DNA of 63,088 nucleotides from CAMNAO01 sp045605145 (GCA_045605145.1 JAZUPH010000016.1:1-63088); one strand, 5' to 3'. Shown: positions 43,881-52,033, counted from the first letter of the stretch. Made by a program: numbers and translations. The notes: a model not told the origin generated them from the letters alone.

Positions 43881-45254
43881 TTAGTCTTTGTTAAGTTTCT
43901 TGAAAACGGCCTTTGTACCCTCGATAACAGCCTCATCATTGACGCCGGGAACGATGCCGCTGTATGCCATGGGCACCTTAATGTCGGCAGAATCCGCATC
44001 AAAGATATATCCGACTCTCGGTCCGGTGTGGTGAGTGACAATAACAGTGTTCTTCAGCGGTGAAGCATCCTTAACTTCTTCGCCCAGCTTGTTGAAAAGC
44101 TCACAGTTCATGAAGATGAGTGCCACATCGCCCAGAACAAGAGTATCCAGTATCAGCTCTTTCGGATCAGCAGGAATCATCTCAGGCCCCATATTCAGCG
44201 GGGGCAGAGTGCCATAGGGATACTCCTCAGGACGGGGACCCTGGCCACCGCCACGCGCACGGGGAATGAAACTCATATCATAGACCTTCTGCTGGCGAGC
44301 CTTGAGCCACACAGACTCTTTAACATGCTTGATGTCCAGCTCGTCACAGTCTGCCTTGATGGCCTCAATGCCCTTAACACAGTCTGCGCCGTGGTAACGC
44401 CCCATATACTCCATCTGCATATAGCCAACGCCGTCGGGATACTGGATCTGCGAGGTGTAGCCGTCGGGCCACTCATACTGCAGGCCGTGGCTGAGAACGG
44501 GGTTCTGGTCGCCGGCAGCGCCTGAGGACCACAGTGCAACAGAGCCGTCATATTTAGTCTCAACAAAAGTGCTGGCAATGCCGGTAAAGTTACCGGAGGT
44601 CTTGGCCTTATGGTCATGATCCTTGAGCATATAGCAGCAGGTTGCGTGAGTAGGATGGTTCATAAATGCCGCAATCAGTTTATCATCCATGTCAACGAAT
44701 TTCAAAATTGACAGGGTATGGTCACTGAATCCGCCAAGATTGCGAGCCTCGGTCCAGTAGCCGCCAAGCGTCTTCAGGTTGCGGTTGACATTGGTATAGC
44801 TCTGGCTCTCGCCATAGCCCCACTTTGCGGGACGGCGGGAATCCATGGCCTGCTTAGCTGCAGCAACACCGGCTTCGTAAACGATCTTGTCATAGCGCGC
44901 ATTCCAGGCGGCGATTTCATCAGAAACAGCACCCTCCTGTCCGGGAGAACCTGTGCCGGGAGAGGTGTGGTTATGCGTCTGTACTATAAATACATTCTCT
45001 GCAGGAATTCCAACAGCTTCACCAATCTGAGCGGGATATGTAACATCACGCTGAGCGCTGCCACCCTCAAATGCCATAAAGAGTATGGTCATTTTTCCGT
45101 TGTCAACAGCTATCGCGCGCACATTACAATCGTCATACTTGGCTTCATACTGCATCGGAGGAAGGCCGAAGTCAGTACGGCGTCCCGGGATCGGATACAT
45201 ATCGGGTGTCGGGTCAATATTTACTTTTGCTGCGCCAACTTTAAGTTTTGCCAT
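43881..45254 (-). CDS. Neutral/alkaline ceramidase N-terminal-like protein, paralogue 2
   Basis: A 457-residue protein, paralogue of the one at 27817-29262: both begin [LK]xVGAAKVxI and share the middle layout. Here the family zinc motifs are kept, THNHTSPG (His94, His96) and MNHPTHA (His200). However, the segment that corresponds to the ceramidase GDxSPN nucleophile loop reads GDQNPV (249-254), so the serine is an asparagine. I therefore expect a metal-dependent hydrolase acting on something other than ceramide, or a different mechanism. There is no signal peptide; it is cytoplasmic. The start is the ATG at 45254, after AAGGAG. It lies downstream of promoter B and leads into the epimerase gene. 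Confidence 0.8.
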   Translation of the reverse strand: MAKLKVGAAKVNIDPTPDMYPIPGRRTDFGLPPMQYEAKYDDCNVRAIAVDNGKMTILFMAFEGGSAQRDVTYPAQIGEAVGIPAENVFIVQTHNHTSPGTGSPGQEGAVSDEIAAWNARYDKIVYEAGVAAAKQAMDSRRPAKWGYGESQSYTNVNRNLKTLGGYWTEARNLGGFSDHTLSILKFVDMDDKLIAAFMNHPTHATCCYMLKDHDHKAKTSGNFTGIASTFVETKYDGSVALWSSGAAGDQNPVLSHGLQYEWPDGYTSQIQYPDGVGYMQMEYMGRYHGADCVKGIEAIKADCDELDIKHVKESVWLKARQQKVYDMSFIPRARGGGQGPRPEEYPYGTLPPLNMGPEMIPADPKELILDTLVLGDVALIFMNCELFNKLGEEVKDASPLKNTVIVTHHTGPRVGYIFDADSADIKVPMAYSGIVPGVNDEAVIEGTKAVFKKLNKD

Positions 45255-45335
45255 AATCGTTCTCCTTTTCATATTGATATTTAAATATTACTACTTGTAA
45301 GTGTTCACAACAACCGGACTACTGCCTTTAAATGG

Positions 45336-45389
45336 AGAATATTACACATCACACCCATTGTAAATGCAGTAATCTTTAGAATTTGTGGA
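45336..45389 (-). promoter_or_regulatory. Shared-architecture promoter B, upstream of ceramidase-like gene 2
   Basis: On the minus strand: TCCACAA (45383-45389), 18 bp, TTTACA (-35, 45359-45364), 17 bp, TATTCT (-10, 45336-45341). The order and spacings are identical to promoters A and C. The ~135-bp gap has no terminator after the preceding hydrolase gene, so read-through is possible. Confidence 0.65.
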
Positions 45390-45408
45390 AATTACACTGT
45401 CAAGGGCC

Positions 45409-46422
45409 TTAATTATTCTCGGGAGGGTAAACGCCGTTAGCTGTGTACGCAACAGTAGCAAATCCGCGAACAAACTTGTGGTATCTGACGCGCACCTCAC
45501 CGTTGGTCATAGTCTGTTCAATCTTATATGAATATGACTCAGGATCGGAAACAATGGCATCAAGTGTCTCAAGAATCGCCGGAAGAAGCCTGCTTTCAAG
45601 ATTGACAGCAAAATGACCAGGGAAAATGTAGTCTATCTCATCGATTCTTTCACACAGCAACTTAAGTCGATCGCGGTATGTCTGGATATTACAGTACTGA
45701 CCATAATGCATGCCGGGTCTTGGACCGCTACCGCAACCAATGACATCGCTACACACATCATCGCCGCCAAACAGAATACGGTCTTTCGCTGCAATGTACA
45801 TTGCATGACCCGCGGCATGTCCTGCTGTCCAGAAAAGCTCCACCGTGTGTCCGCCGCCAAGATCCCAGGTATATCCGTCCGGGACACCAATCAGTTCATA
45901 GTCTTTGTATTCGGGCAGATCCTCTTTATCAAACTGTAGCCAGATATTGTTTCCATCACTATCAAACAAGAAATCAAACAGTCCCGGTTTCACGCGTGCT
46001 TTAATATTCTCGGCTTCGTATTCGTGGCAGTATACACGATCGTAATGGATATTTCCAAATGAATGGTCAGGTCCCAGGTGCGTATTGACAACATAGTAGG
46101 GTTTATCGCCTATAATTTCCTCGACAAGCCCACGCTGATTTCCCAATCCGCAGGCGGTATCGATAACCATGGCCTTTTCCTCACCTATTAAGATGTACAT
46201 CCACACGTCACCCGCGCCGTCGTTATTCTGGTTAAAAAGGCCGTAGAGATTGTCTCTGAACTGATAGACCTCAACATAGGGATTGACATCGTAAATCTTG
46301 CAGGTCTTGTTGCCTTCACGGAGCATTTTCATGTACGCCCAACTGATAGCATTCTGCTCTGCCCCCCACTTGAGCCTCTTTGCCTTTGACTGTCCGTTGA
46401 TCGGAAGCATGGAATTAATCAT
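45409..46422 (-). CDS. MBL-fold hydrolase 2 with altered metal motif
   Basis: A 337-residue metallo-beta-lactamase-fold protein, clearly a tandem duplicate of the next gene upstream (shared ISWAYMK, NPYVEVYQFRDNLYGLF, GVPDGYxWDLG). The signature HxHxDH is changed to HLGPDH, so the second metal-binding histidine is a glycine. Later ligands remain: AGHAAGHA, FGGDDV and FPGHF. Metal binding may be reduced to one site. The start is the ATG at 46422 with AGGAGG six bases upstream. No signal peptide. It follows MBL 3 by 32 bp in the same transcript. Confidence 0.87.
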   Translation of the reverse strand: MINSMLPINGQSKAKRLKWGAEQNAISWAYMKMLREGNKTCKIYDVNPYVEVYQFRDNLYGLFNQNNDGAGDVWMYILIGEEKAMVIDTACGLGNQRGLVEEIIGDKPYYVVNTHLGPDHSFGNIHYDRVYCHEYEAENIKARVKPGLFDFLFDSDGNNIWLQFDKEDLPEYKDYELIGVPDGYTWDLGGGHTVELFWTAGHAAGHAMYIAAKDRILFGGDDVCSDVIGCGSGPRPGMHYGQYCNIQTYRDRLKLLCERIDEIDYIFPGHFAVNLESRLLPAILETLDAIVSDPESYSYKIEQTMTNGEVRVRYHKFVRGFATVAYTANGVYPPENN

Positions 46423-46454
46423 ATGATCCCTCCTAATTACAAAATGGAATCGTC

Positions 46455-47456
46455 CTATTTATTAATGCTGTAATTGATTGTGGAGAAGCCTTTGATAAAC
46501 TTATGATATACCACTCGCTTCTGGTCGCGTGCCTTACCCCAGGTCTCAACATAATAATCGTAATTGTTTTCTGGGTCGGCAAGAATCGTGTCCAACGCCT
46601 CAAGCAAGGCGGGCATAACGCGATTCTCAACATTGTTCATGAAGTGCTGAGGGAAAATATAGTCATATTCGTCAATGCGGTCAACCAGATAGCTTACTCT
46701 GTCACGGTAATAAGACATCTGGGCAAACTGTGCATAAGGAATCCCCGCACGGGGTTTGCCGATTCCCCCGCAGCTTGATACATCGACGCAGAGGTTATCA
46801 CCGGTAAAGAGAATACGGTTGCTCTTATCAAGATAAGCAGCATGTCCCGCTGCGTGGCCACCGGTATGTATAAGTTCTACCTCATATCCATCGCCGAGAT
46901 CCCAGACATAACCGTCAGGGACGCCTATGACCTCATACTTTTTGAATACCGGAAGGTCCTTTCTGTCAAATTCAAGCCAAATGTTTTCCCCCCAGGCATC
47001 AAACAGGTAGTCCCACATATGCTCATGCTGGTTCTCAATCATCGGCACTAGATACTCACTGCAGTATGCCCTGTCAAATCTGCAGTTGCCATAAGCATGG
47101 TCAAAATGGTCATGGGTGTTAACAACAATTATCTCCTTGCCGCCTGTCAGCATGTCAACAAGCCCCTTAAGATCACCAAGGCCATATGCGGTGTCGATCA
47201 GCATAGCTTTTTCGGGACCAACTATCAGATACATCCACACATCTCCCATACCGTCACAGTTCTCTGTAAACAGGCCGTACAGATTGTCTCGGAATTGGTA
47301 CACCTCTACATAAGGATTTATCTCGTATATGGTCCTAGTCTTGTTATTCTCACGAAGCTCCTTCATGTACGCCCACGAGATTGTGTTCTGAGGGTTATCA
47401 AACTTAATTCTTTTTGACTTCAGTTCAGAACGAATTGGGTACATTTCTCTTTTCAT
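46455..47456 (-). CDS. MBL-fold hydrolase 3
   Basis: A 333-residue protein with a complete metal site: THDHFDH, GGHAAGHA, FTGDNL and FPQHF. Its close relation to MBL 2 is obvious across the full length, including a shared N-terminal ~30-residue segment (KxKRxKxxxxQNxISWAYMK) not usual in MBL proteins. The start is the ATG at 47456, with GGGAGG about eight bases upstream; a start at 47495 would overlap that site. First gene of the promoter-C unit. Substrate unknown; the architecture (about 330 residues with insert of ~50 residues after HxHxDH) resembles the family of unassigned gut Clostridia MBL proteins. Confidence 0.88.
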   Translation of the reverse strand: MKREMYPIRSELKSKRIKFDNPQNTISWAYMKELRENNKTRTIYEINPYVEVYQFRDNLYGLFTENCDGMGDVWMYLIVGPEKAMLIDTAYGLGDLKGLVDMLTGGKEIIVVNTHDHFDHAYGNCRFDRAYCSEYLVPMIENQHEHMWDYLFDAWGENIWLEFDRKDLPVFKKYEVIGVPDGYVWDLGDGYEVELIHTGGHAAGHAAYLDKSNRILFTGDNLCVDVSSCGGIGKPRAGIPYAQFAQMSYYRDRVSYLVDRIDEYDYIFPQHFMNNVENRVMPALLEALDTILADPENNYDYYVETWGKARDQKRVVYHKFIKGFSTINYSINK

Positions 47457-47554
47457 TATATAATCCTCCCATTTTACTTCAGCCCTTGCTGTCAAAGATA
47501 GGAATACACATATAAGCCTTATCTACACATACTGCATATACCTATACCTTTGAC

Positions 47555-47608
47555 ATTGTATATTAGAATTCCGGATCAGTAACTGCATCGGGTTTATCAT
47601 ATTGTGGA
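47555..47608 (-). promoter_or_regulatory. Shared-architecture promoter C, upstream of MBL hydrolases 3 and 2
   Basis: On the minus strand: TCCACAA (47602-47608), 18 bp, GTTACT (-35, 47578-47583), 17 bp, TACAAT (-10, 47555-47560). Same spacings as promoters A and B. In B and C the 4 bp before the -35 are both TGCA. Confidence 0.65.
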
Positions 47609-47692
47609 AAATCTTAATGTCGCACTTGAAATAATACACATAACGCAAGGTTAGATATGTAAATATGGAATATCAACTGCACACAAACAAAC

Positions 47693-47728
47693 GGCAGACA
47701 GATGTGTTGTGCACACGATCTGTCTGCC
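47693..47728 (-). terminator. Terminator after the DUF1836 gene
   Basis: A perfect 11-bp stem GGCAGACAGAT / ATCTGTCTGCC, with a 14-nt loop; on the minus strand GTTTGTTTG follows. It separates the accessory cluster from the core genes. Confidence 0.75.
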
Positions 47729-47741
47729 TGCTTTATTTAAA

Positions 47742-48257
47742 TTATTCCTCCGCCTGGAGTGCCGCGCAGTGGCAGTCAAGGTACACCTTATATGCCACAG
47801 TAATTATGGCGCTGCGCAAAATGTCCTTTTGAGGAGTGTCATCAACCCCGATAACATCAAGGGTGCTTTTATACCCGAAAACAAATTTAAGCACATTTTC
47901 AAGCTCACTGCAGAAGTAGTCGTATGCCCGCTGTGAGGGGTACGAGTTTCTCTGCATTCCTATGATGAGCCTGATGTCGTCCATCGACAGCACGGACTTG
48001 ACTACAGCAATAAAAATGAGATACGCAATCTGCTCGCGGTAGTAGCGCTTTTTCACAGGATTTGCAATAAGATCCTTCTTAACATAGTTGCTTATCATCG
48101 ATCCGGTAAGCCCCGAGTCGGTGATGGGGGAAAGCACACGGGTAATATAAGTCGCCGCCTGCTCAAGATAAATCCCGTCATCCGGGAGCTGGTCATATCT
48201 GGGCAGAGTAAAGCTCTCAATGCCCGGAAAATTGCCCTGTTTACTGATACTGCTCAT
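47742..48257 (-). CDS. DUF1836 family protein
   Basis: A 171-residue soluble, helical protein of the DUF1836 family common in Firmicutes. It shows the usual blocks LPRYDQLPDDGIYLEQAATYI, LTGSMISNYVKKDLI (helix-turn-helix-like) and YYREQIAYLIFIAVVKSVLSMDDI. The helix-turn-helix appearance suggests DNA binding, but the family has no assigned function. GGAGG lies eight bases before the ATG. It is transcribed divergently from the DegV gene. Confidence 0.9.
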   Translation of the reverse strand: MSSISKQGNFPGIESFTLPRYDQLPDDGIYLEQAATYITRVLSPITDSGLTGSMISNYVKKDLIANPVKKRYYREQIAYLIFIAVVKSVLSMDDIRLIIGMQRNSYPSQRAYDYFCSELENVLKFVFGYKSTLDVIGVDDTPQKDILRSAIITVAYKVYLDCHCAALQAEE

Positions 48258-48333
48258 AAACCACCCTCCAGCTCCATTCTAACCACTTTCTCAAGGCCAG
48301 TCAATAAGAATGACATCGGTTTTTTAAAAACTC

Positions 48334-48363
48334 TTGACAGGTATTTGAATATCCGTGTATAAT
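48334..48363 (+). promoter_or_regulatory. Promoter of the DegV gene
   Basis: Perfect hexamers TTGACA (48334-48339) and TATAAT (48358-48363) with an 18-bp spacer. Confidence 0.85.
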
Positions 48364-48409
48364 TTATTCAGGTACTTATGTGCAAATCCATACGGGAAAA
48401 AGAGATATT

Positions 48410-49243
48410 ATGAAATACAAAATTGTTGCCGACTCATCATCCAATATGTTCACACTTGATGCTGTGCCCTTTGCAGGTGTTCCGCTTAAGGTAATTACGC
48501 AGCAGGCTGAGTATGTGGATGCACCTGGGCTGGATATTGAGGCCATGGTTGAAGAAATTAAAGCCACCAAGGGCCGTTCAGGCACATCCTGTCCAAATGT
48601 GAGCGACTGGCTTGAGGCTTTTGGCGATGCTGACAGGATTTTTGCCGTCACCATTACAAGCAACCTTTCGGGCAGCTGCGCCGCCGCGAAGGAAGCTGCC
48701 GCGGAATACATATCTGCTAATCCGGATGCAAAGGTGTTCGTTGTTGATTCACTGTCCGCCGGTTCCGAGCTGCGCCTTATAATTGAGCGGCTGAAGGATA
48801 TGATCCTCTCAGGCATGGAATATGATGCCATTGTCACCGCCATCTGCGAGTATCAGACCAACACCCACCTGCTGTTCTCGCTGCAGTCGCTGACAAATCT
48901 TGCTCGCAACGGTCGGGTAAACCCCGCAGTTGCAAAGATTGCCGGTGTTCTTGGTATACGCGTCGTCGGAGCCGCGTCAAATGTGGGTACGCTTGAACCC
49001 CTGCGGAAGTGCCGCGGAGAGAAGAAAGCGATGGAGGCAATTTACGACCTGATGCTGGAGAAGGGCTATAAGGGCGGTAAGGTCAGGATGTGCCACTGCT
49101 TCAATCTGGAGTCATGCGAAATGCTCAGCTCTCTTATAAGGGCTGATTACCCGGAATGTGATATTTTCATCGAGTCCTGTACTGCACTTTGCAGCTTCTA
49201 TGCTGAGAGAGGCGGTCTGCTGGTAGGCTACGAAAGTATCTGA
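48410..49243 (+). CDS. DegV family fatty-acid-binding protein
   Basis: A 277-residue protein of the DegV/FakB fold that binds a fatty acid for phosphorylation by a FakA kinase. KYKIVADSSSNM at the N terminus and SSQP-like RSGTSCPNVSDWLEAF, then ITSNLSGSCAAAKEAA (the SxLSGT/S fatty-acid carboxyl loop) and a late FNLESCEML...CTALCSFYAERGGLLVGY support the assignment. The start is the ATG at 48410; a GTG at 48380 is only 17 bp from the -10. There is no fak kinase gene nearby. Monocistronic with a clear terminator. Confidence 0.92.
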   Translation: MKYKIVADSSSNMFTLDAVPFAGVPLKVITQQAEYVDAPGLDIEAMVEEIKATKGRSGTSCPNVSDWLEAFGDADRIFAVTITSNLSGSCAAAKEAAAEYISANPDAKVFVVDSLSAGSELRLIIERLKDMILSGMEYDAIVTAICEYQTNTHLLFSLQSLTNLARNGRVNPAVAKIAGVLGIRVVGAASNVGTLEPLRKCRGEKKAMEAIYDLMLEKGYKGGKVRMCHCFNLESCEMLSSLIRADYPECDIFIESCTALCSFYAERGGLLVGYESI

Positions 49244-49267
49244 GTAAAACATATTTAAACGTCAAAC

Positions 49268-49293
49268 AGCACAGCCGGAGCACCGGCTGTGCT
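49268..49293. terminator. Bidirectional terminator after DegV
   Basis: A perfect 11-bp stem AGCACAGCCGG / CCGGCTGTGCT with an AGCA loop, then TTAATTA. Convergent genes flank it. Confidence 0.85.
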
Positions 49294-49307
49294 TTAATTA
49301 GGCCCGG

Positions 49308-50420
49308 TCATATTTCCTTTACAGCATCAACGAGTGCATCAATATCGCTTCTGCTGCTAAAGTGGGAAACACTTATCCTTACAGTGCCGTTGCCAAGCGT
49401 GCCCATGGTTCTGTGGGCCAAAGGCGCGCAGTGATACCCGGCGCGAACTGCGATCTGCCGTGCCGCAAGCAGCTCTGCTGTCTGCTCTGAGGGGATTTGG
49501 CCCAAATTGAATGAAAGAACTCCGCTGTCAGGCATCTTATCTTCCGGCCAATATATTTTAACTCCCTCTGTTTCGCGCAATCTTTCGGCAGCATATTCTG
49601 TCAGAGCGCGCTCATGCTGCGCAATCCGGCGGCACCCATTAGTGAGCACATAATCAAGCCCGCAGCCAAGACCGGCAATTCCCGGCAGGTTTTGTGTACC
49701 GGCCTCAAGGCGGTCCGGCAGAAAATCGGGCATATCGAATGAGCGGGAGTTGCTGCCCGTCCCGCCCGCCATAAGCGGCTGGGTATCCGCCGTGCACAGG
49801 AGAATGCCCGTACCCTGTGGGCCATAAAGTCCCTTATGTCCCGGCATTGCAATATAATTTGCCCCAAGCTTTTTATGGTCAATATCCAGCACACCCGCAG
49901 ACTGAGATGCATCAATTAGTAATGGGGTATTTTGCCTGCGGCATATTTCGGCAACGTCCTCAACCGGCAAGCGCCAGCCAAACACATTGGACACATGGGT
50001 GCAGACAACACCATCTGCGCCGGATCTTATCGCATTGCGAAAAGCTGCAAGAAGTTTATCTCTGTCAAATTGGGGTGCATCTGCCACAACAGGACAGGCG
50101 CGGTTCAGCTTAAGCGCCCGCATTACAGCGTTATGCTCATATGGTGATACGACAATTCGCCGCCCACGACGGCACATATCGTGTATGGCGATATTGATTG
50201 CGTGTGTCGCATTGAGTGTAAAAACAACATTATCCGCATCAGGGGCATTGAAAAGCGTGGCAGCTTTTCTTCTTGTGGAGAAAATAATGTCCGATGCACG
50301 CATTGACGCCGCATACCCGCCCCGGCCTGCGTTTCCGATGCCGTCCGCGGCGGCTTTCATCGCTTCGGTCACACCCGGCGCCTTCGGCATACTTGTGGCC
50401 GCGTTATCCAGGTATATCAC
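49308..50420 (-). CDS. Cysteine desulfurase-family aminotransferase class V
   Basis: PLP enzyme of 370 residues that probably removes sulfur (or selenium) from cysteine (selenocysteine). YLDNAATSMPKAP opens the protein, the PLP lysine lies in MPGHKGLYGPQG, and the Asp/Gln pair in LLIDASQSAGV. The C-terminal RAGYHCAPLAHRTMGT carries the cysteine expected to form the persulfide. It matches the Clostridia-type TIGR01977 branch rather than IscS or SufS. It starts at GTG, overlapping the Se/S-carrier-like stop by four bases, with GGAGG four bases upstream. The pairing suggests sulfur or selenium transfer between the two. Confidence 0.93.
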   Translation of the reverse strand: MIYLDNAATSMPKAPGVTEAMKAAADGIGNAGRGGYAASMRASDIIFSTRRKAATLFNAPDADNVVFTLNATHAINIAIHDMCRRGRRIVVSPYEHNAVMRALKLNRACPVVADAPQFDRDKLLAAFRNAIRSGADGVVCTHVSNVFGWRLPVEDVAEICRRQNTPLLIDASQSAGVLDIDHKKLGANYIAMPGHKGLYGPQGTGILLCTADTQPLMAGGTGSNSRSFDMPDFLPDRLEAGTQNLPGIAGLGCGLDYVLTNGCRRIAQHERALTEYAAERLRETEGVKIYWPEDKMPDSGVLSFNLGQIPSEQTAELLAARQIAVRAGYHCAPLAHRTMGTLGNGTVRISVSHFSSRSDIDALVDAVKEI

Positions 50421-50668
50421 ATTGCCTCCTGCATATATTGTCCGTCGGAAAGACGCCTGAGGAGCTTTTTGGGCATTATAGCAACGCGCCGCAAAATGCG
50501 AAGCGCCACTTCCCTGTCATCGCCATCTATCTTAACGCTGTAGCCGCAGCTTTCTGATGCCGCACCTACAGGTGTTCTGACTATCCTTGAATTGATTCCT
50601 TCGCTCATAAGTGCGGTGTTCATTTTCTGCGCGTACGTGATCGATCGGCATACCAGCAAGTATTCCAT
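50417..50668 (-). CDS. Putative Se/S carrier-like protein (DUF3343)
   Basis: An 83-residue protein of the DUF3343 / Se-S-carrier-like family: MEYLLVCRSITYAQKM, a conserved CGYSVKI (Cys42) and the helix ALRILRRV. The family is usually found beside cysteine desulfurase-like genes and is proposed to carry sulfur or selenium; here it overlaps exactly such a gene. Cys42 is the candidate carrier residue. A short fold of two helices packed on strands is expected. Confidence 0.88.
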   Translation of the reverse strand: MEYLLVCRSITYAQKMNTALMSEGINSRIVRTPVGAASESCGYSVKIDGDDREVALRILRRVAIMPKKLLRRLSDGQYMQEAM

Positions 50669-50738
50669 ATCACTACCTCCCTGCTACACGCCGGGATGTC
50701 CGGCTGAACCATTCTATTCACAGCCCAGATAAATGTGC

Positions 50739-50766
50739 AAAGCGGAGGGCGCTCACCCTCCGCTTT
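50739..50766 (-). terminator. Terminator of the ispD-ispF unit
   Basis: A perfect 11-bp stem AAAGCGGAGGG / CCCTCCGCTTT with a 6-nt loop, 17 bp after the ispF stop. Confidence 0.82.
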
Positions 50767-50783
50767 ATCTTCTAAATTTTAGT

Positions 50784-51257
50784 TCAGATATTATCCATGA
50801 GCACCACTGCATGAACGGCAACACCTTCACCGCTACCGGTAAAGCCCAGCTTTTCTTCGGTGGTTGCCTTAATGCTTATATCCGCTGTACTGACGCCTAG
50901 TACTGAGGATATTGTGCGGCGCATGCTCTCCTTATATTCCGCAAGACGGGGGCGCTGCAGGATAATGGTTATATCCGCATTGATAAGCCGGTATCCGGCG
51001 TTCTGCACTATCTCATAACAGCGCTCCAGAAGCAGTTTGCTGTCGATTCCTCTATAAGCCTCATCATTATCGGGAAAGTGCACGCCAATATCGCCAAGGG
51101 CACAGGCGCCAAGCATGGCGTCCATAAGGGCGTGCAGTGCCGCGTCCCCGTCTGAGTGACCAAGTGTGCCAACATCAGATGGAATTTCCACACCGCCCAG
51201 CATAAGTTTCCTGCCTGGTACAAGGGCGTGGACATCATAACCGTGACCGATCCTCAT
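50784..51257 (-). CDS. ispF: 2-C-methyl-D-erythritol 2,4-cyclodiphosphate synthase
   Basis: Fifth step of the non-mevalonate isoprenoid pathway: CDP-methylerythritol phosphate is cyclised, releasing CMP. The 157 residues are normal length. RIGHGYDVHAL (zinc-binding His), LGHSDGDAALHALMDAMLGACALGDIGVHFPD and KATTEEKLGFTGSGEGVAVHAV are the full family signature. It overlaps the ispD stop by four bases (ATGA), so the two enzymes are translationally coupled. Confidence 0.97.
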   Translation of the reverse strand: MRIGHGYDVHALVPGRKLMLGGVEIPSDVGTLGHSDGDAALHALMDAMLGACALGDIGVHFPDNDEAYRGIDSKLLLERCYEIVQNAGYRLINADITIILQRPRLAEYKESMRRTISSVLGVSTADISIKATTEEKLGFTGSGEGVAVHAVVLMDNI

Positions 51258-52015
51258 ACGCTCTCTCCCCCGCTCAAAATAAGCTCAGCCATCACAGCAT
51301 CTTCAGGAGTCGTAAGTTTAATATTGCTTTCTCGCCCACCGACAACTGTTACAACCGCACCGAAAGCCTCAAGCAGCATACAGTCATCGGTAATGTCAGT
51401 ACGGCCTTTTGCCATGGCTACAGCCGCCTTATAAATATCGGCATCAAATACCTGGGGAGTCTGTGCTGCGTACAGTTTGCTGCGCTCAGGTGTGGATGCA
51501 ACAACACCGTTTTCAACAATTTTGATCGTGTCCTTAACCGGCACAACAGGAATCACACCCGGCTTGCCCTTTGCCGCTGAAATAACAGCGGAGATAAAGC
51601 CAGAGTCAGCAAGCGGTCGTGCGGCATCGTGTATCGCGATAAGCTGGGCGCTGTCAGACACGCAGGCAAGGCCTGCCGCAACACTATCAGCCCGCGTCTC
51701 GCCGCCAGCAGCAATAGCCTTAATCTTGCTGTAGGCATTCACCTCACAGATCGCAGCCACCTTGGCGCGAATATCCTTGTTGCAGACGATGACGATCTCG
51801 TCAATCGCATCGCAGTTAACCATTGCCTCAATGGAATGCTGAATAACGGGCTTTCCACACAGATTCATCAGCAACTTATCCCGCCCCATCCTGACCGAGT
51901 GCCCACCGGCAGCCAGTATAGCGGAGCAGAACGGCCTGCTTCGCCTTTTGGAGGCTTTAGCGGCCGTTTTAAATGTAAAATCGAACAGTTTTCCGATTGT
52001 CTTAGCAGTGCTCAA
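51254..52015 (-). CDS. ispD: 2-C-methyl-D-erythritol 4-phosphate cytidylyltransferase
   Basis: Third step of the same isoprenoid pathway. A ~28-residue basic extension precedes the nucleotide-binding start AILAAGGHSVRMGRDKLLMNLCGKPV. Further motifs are AAGGETRADSVAAGL, IHDAARPLAD (metal-binding Asp) and LYAAQTPQVFDADIYKAA. Length 253. The start appears to be TTG at 52015, after AGAGGAT; an initiation further in, nearer the family start, is possible. It lies 18 bp downstream of the CarD-family gene and probably shares its transcript. Confidence 0.95.
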   Translation of the reverse strand: MSTAKTIGKLFDFTFKTAAKASKRRSRPFCSAILAAGGHSVRMGRDKLLMNLCGKPVIQHSIEAMVNCDAIDEIVIVCNKDIRAKVAAICEVNAYSKIKAIAAGGETRADSVAAGLACVSDSAQLIAIHDAARPLADSGFISAVISAAKGKPGVIPVVPVKDTIKIVENGVVASTPERSKLYAAQTPQVFDADIYKAAVAMAKGRTDITDDCMLLEAFGAVVTVVGGRESNIKLTTPEDAVMAELILSGGESV

Positions 52016-52033
52016 TTTGGTATCCTCTTAATC

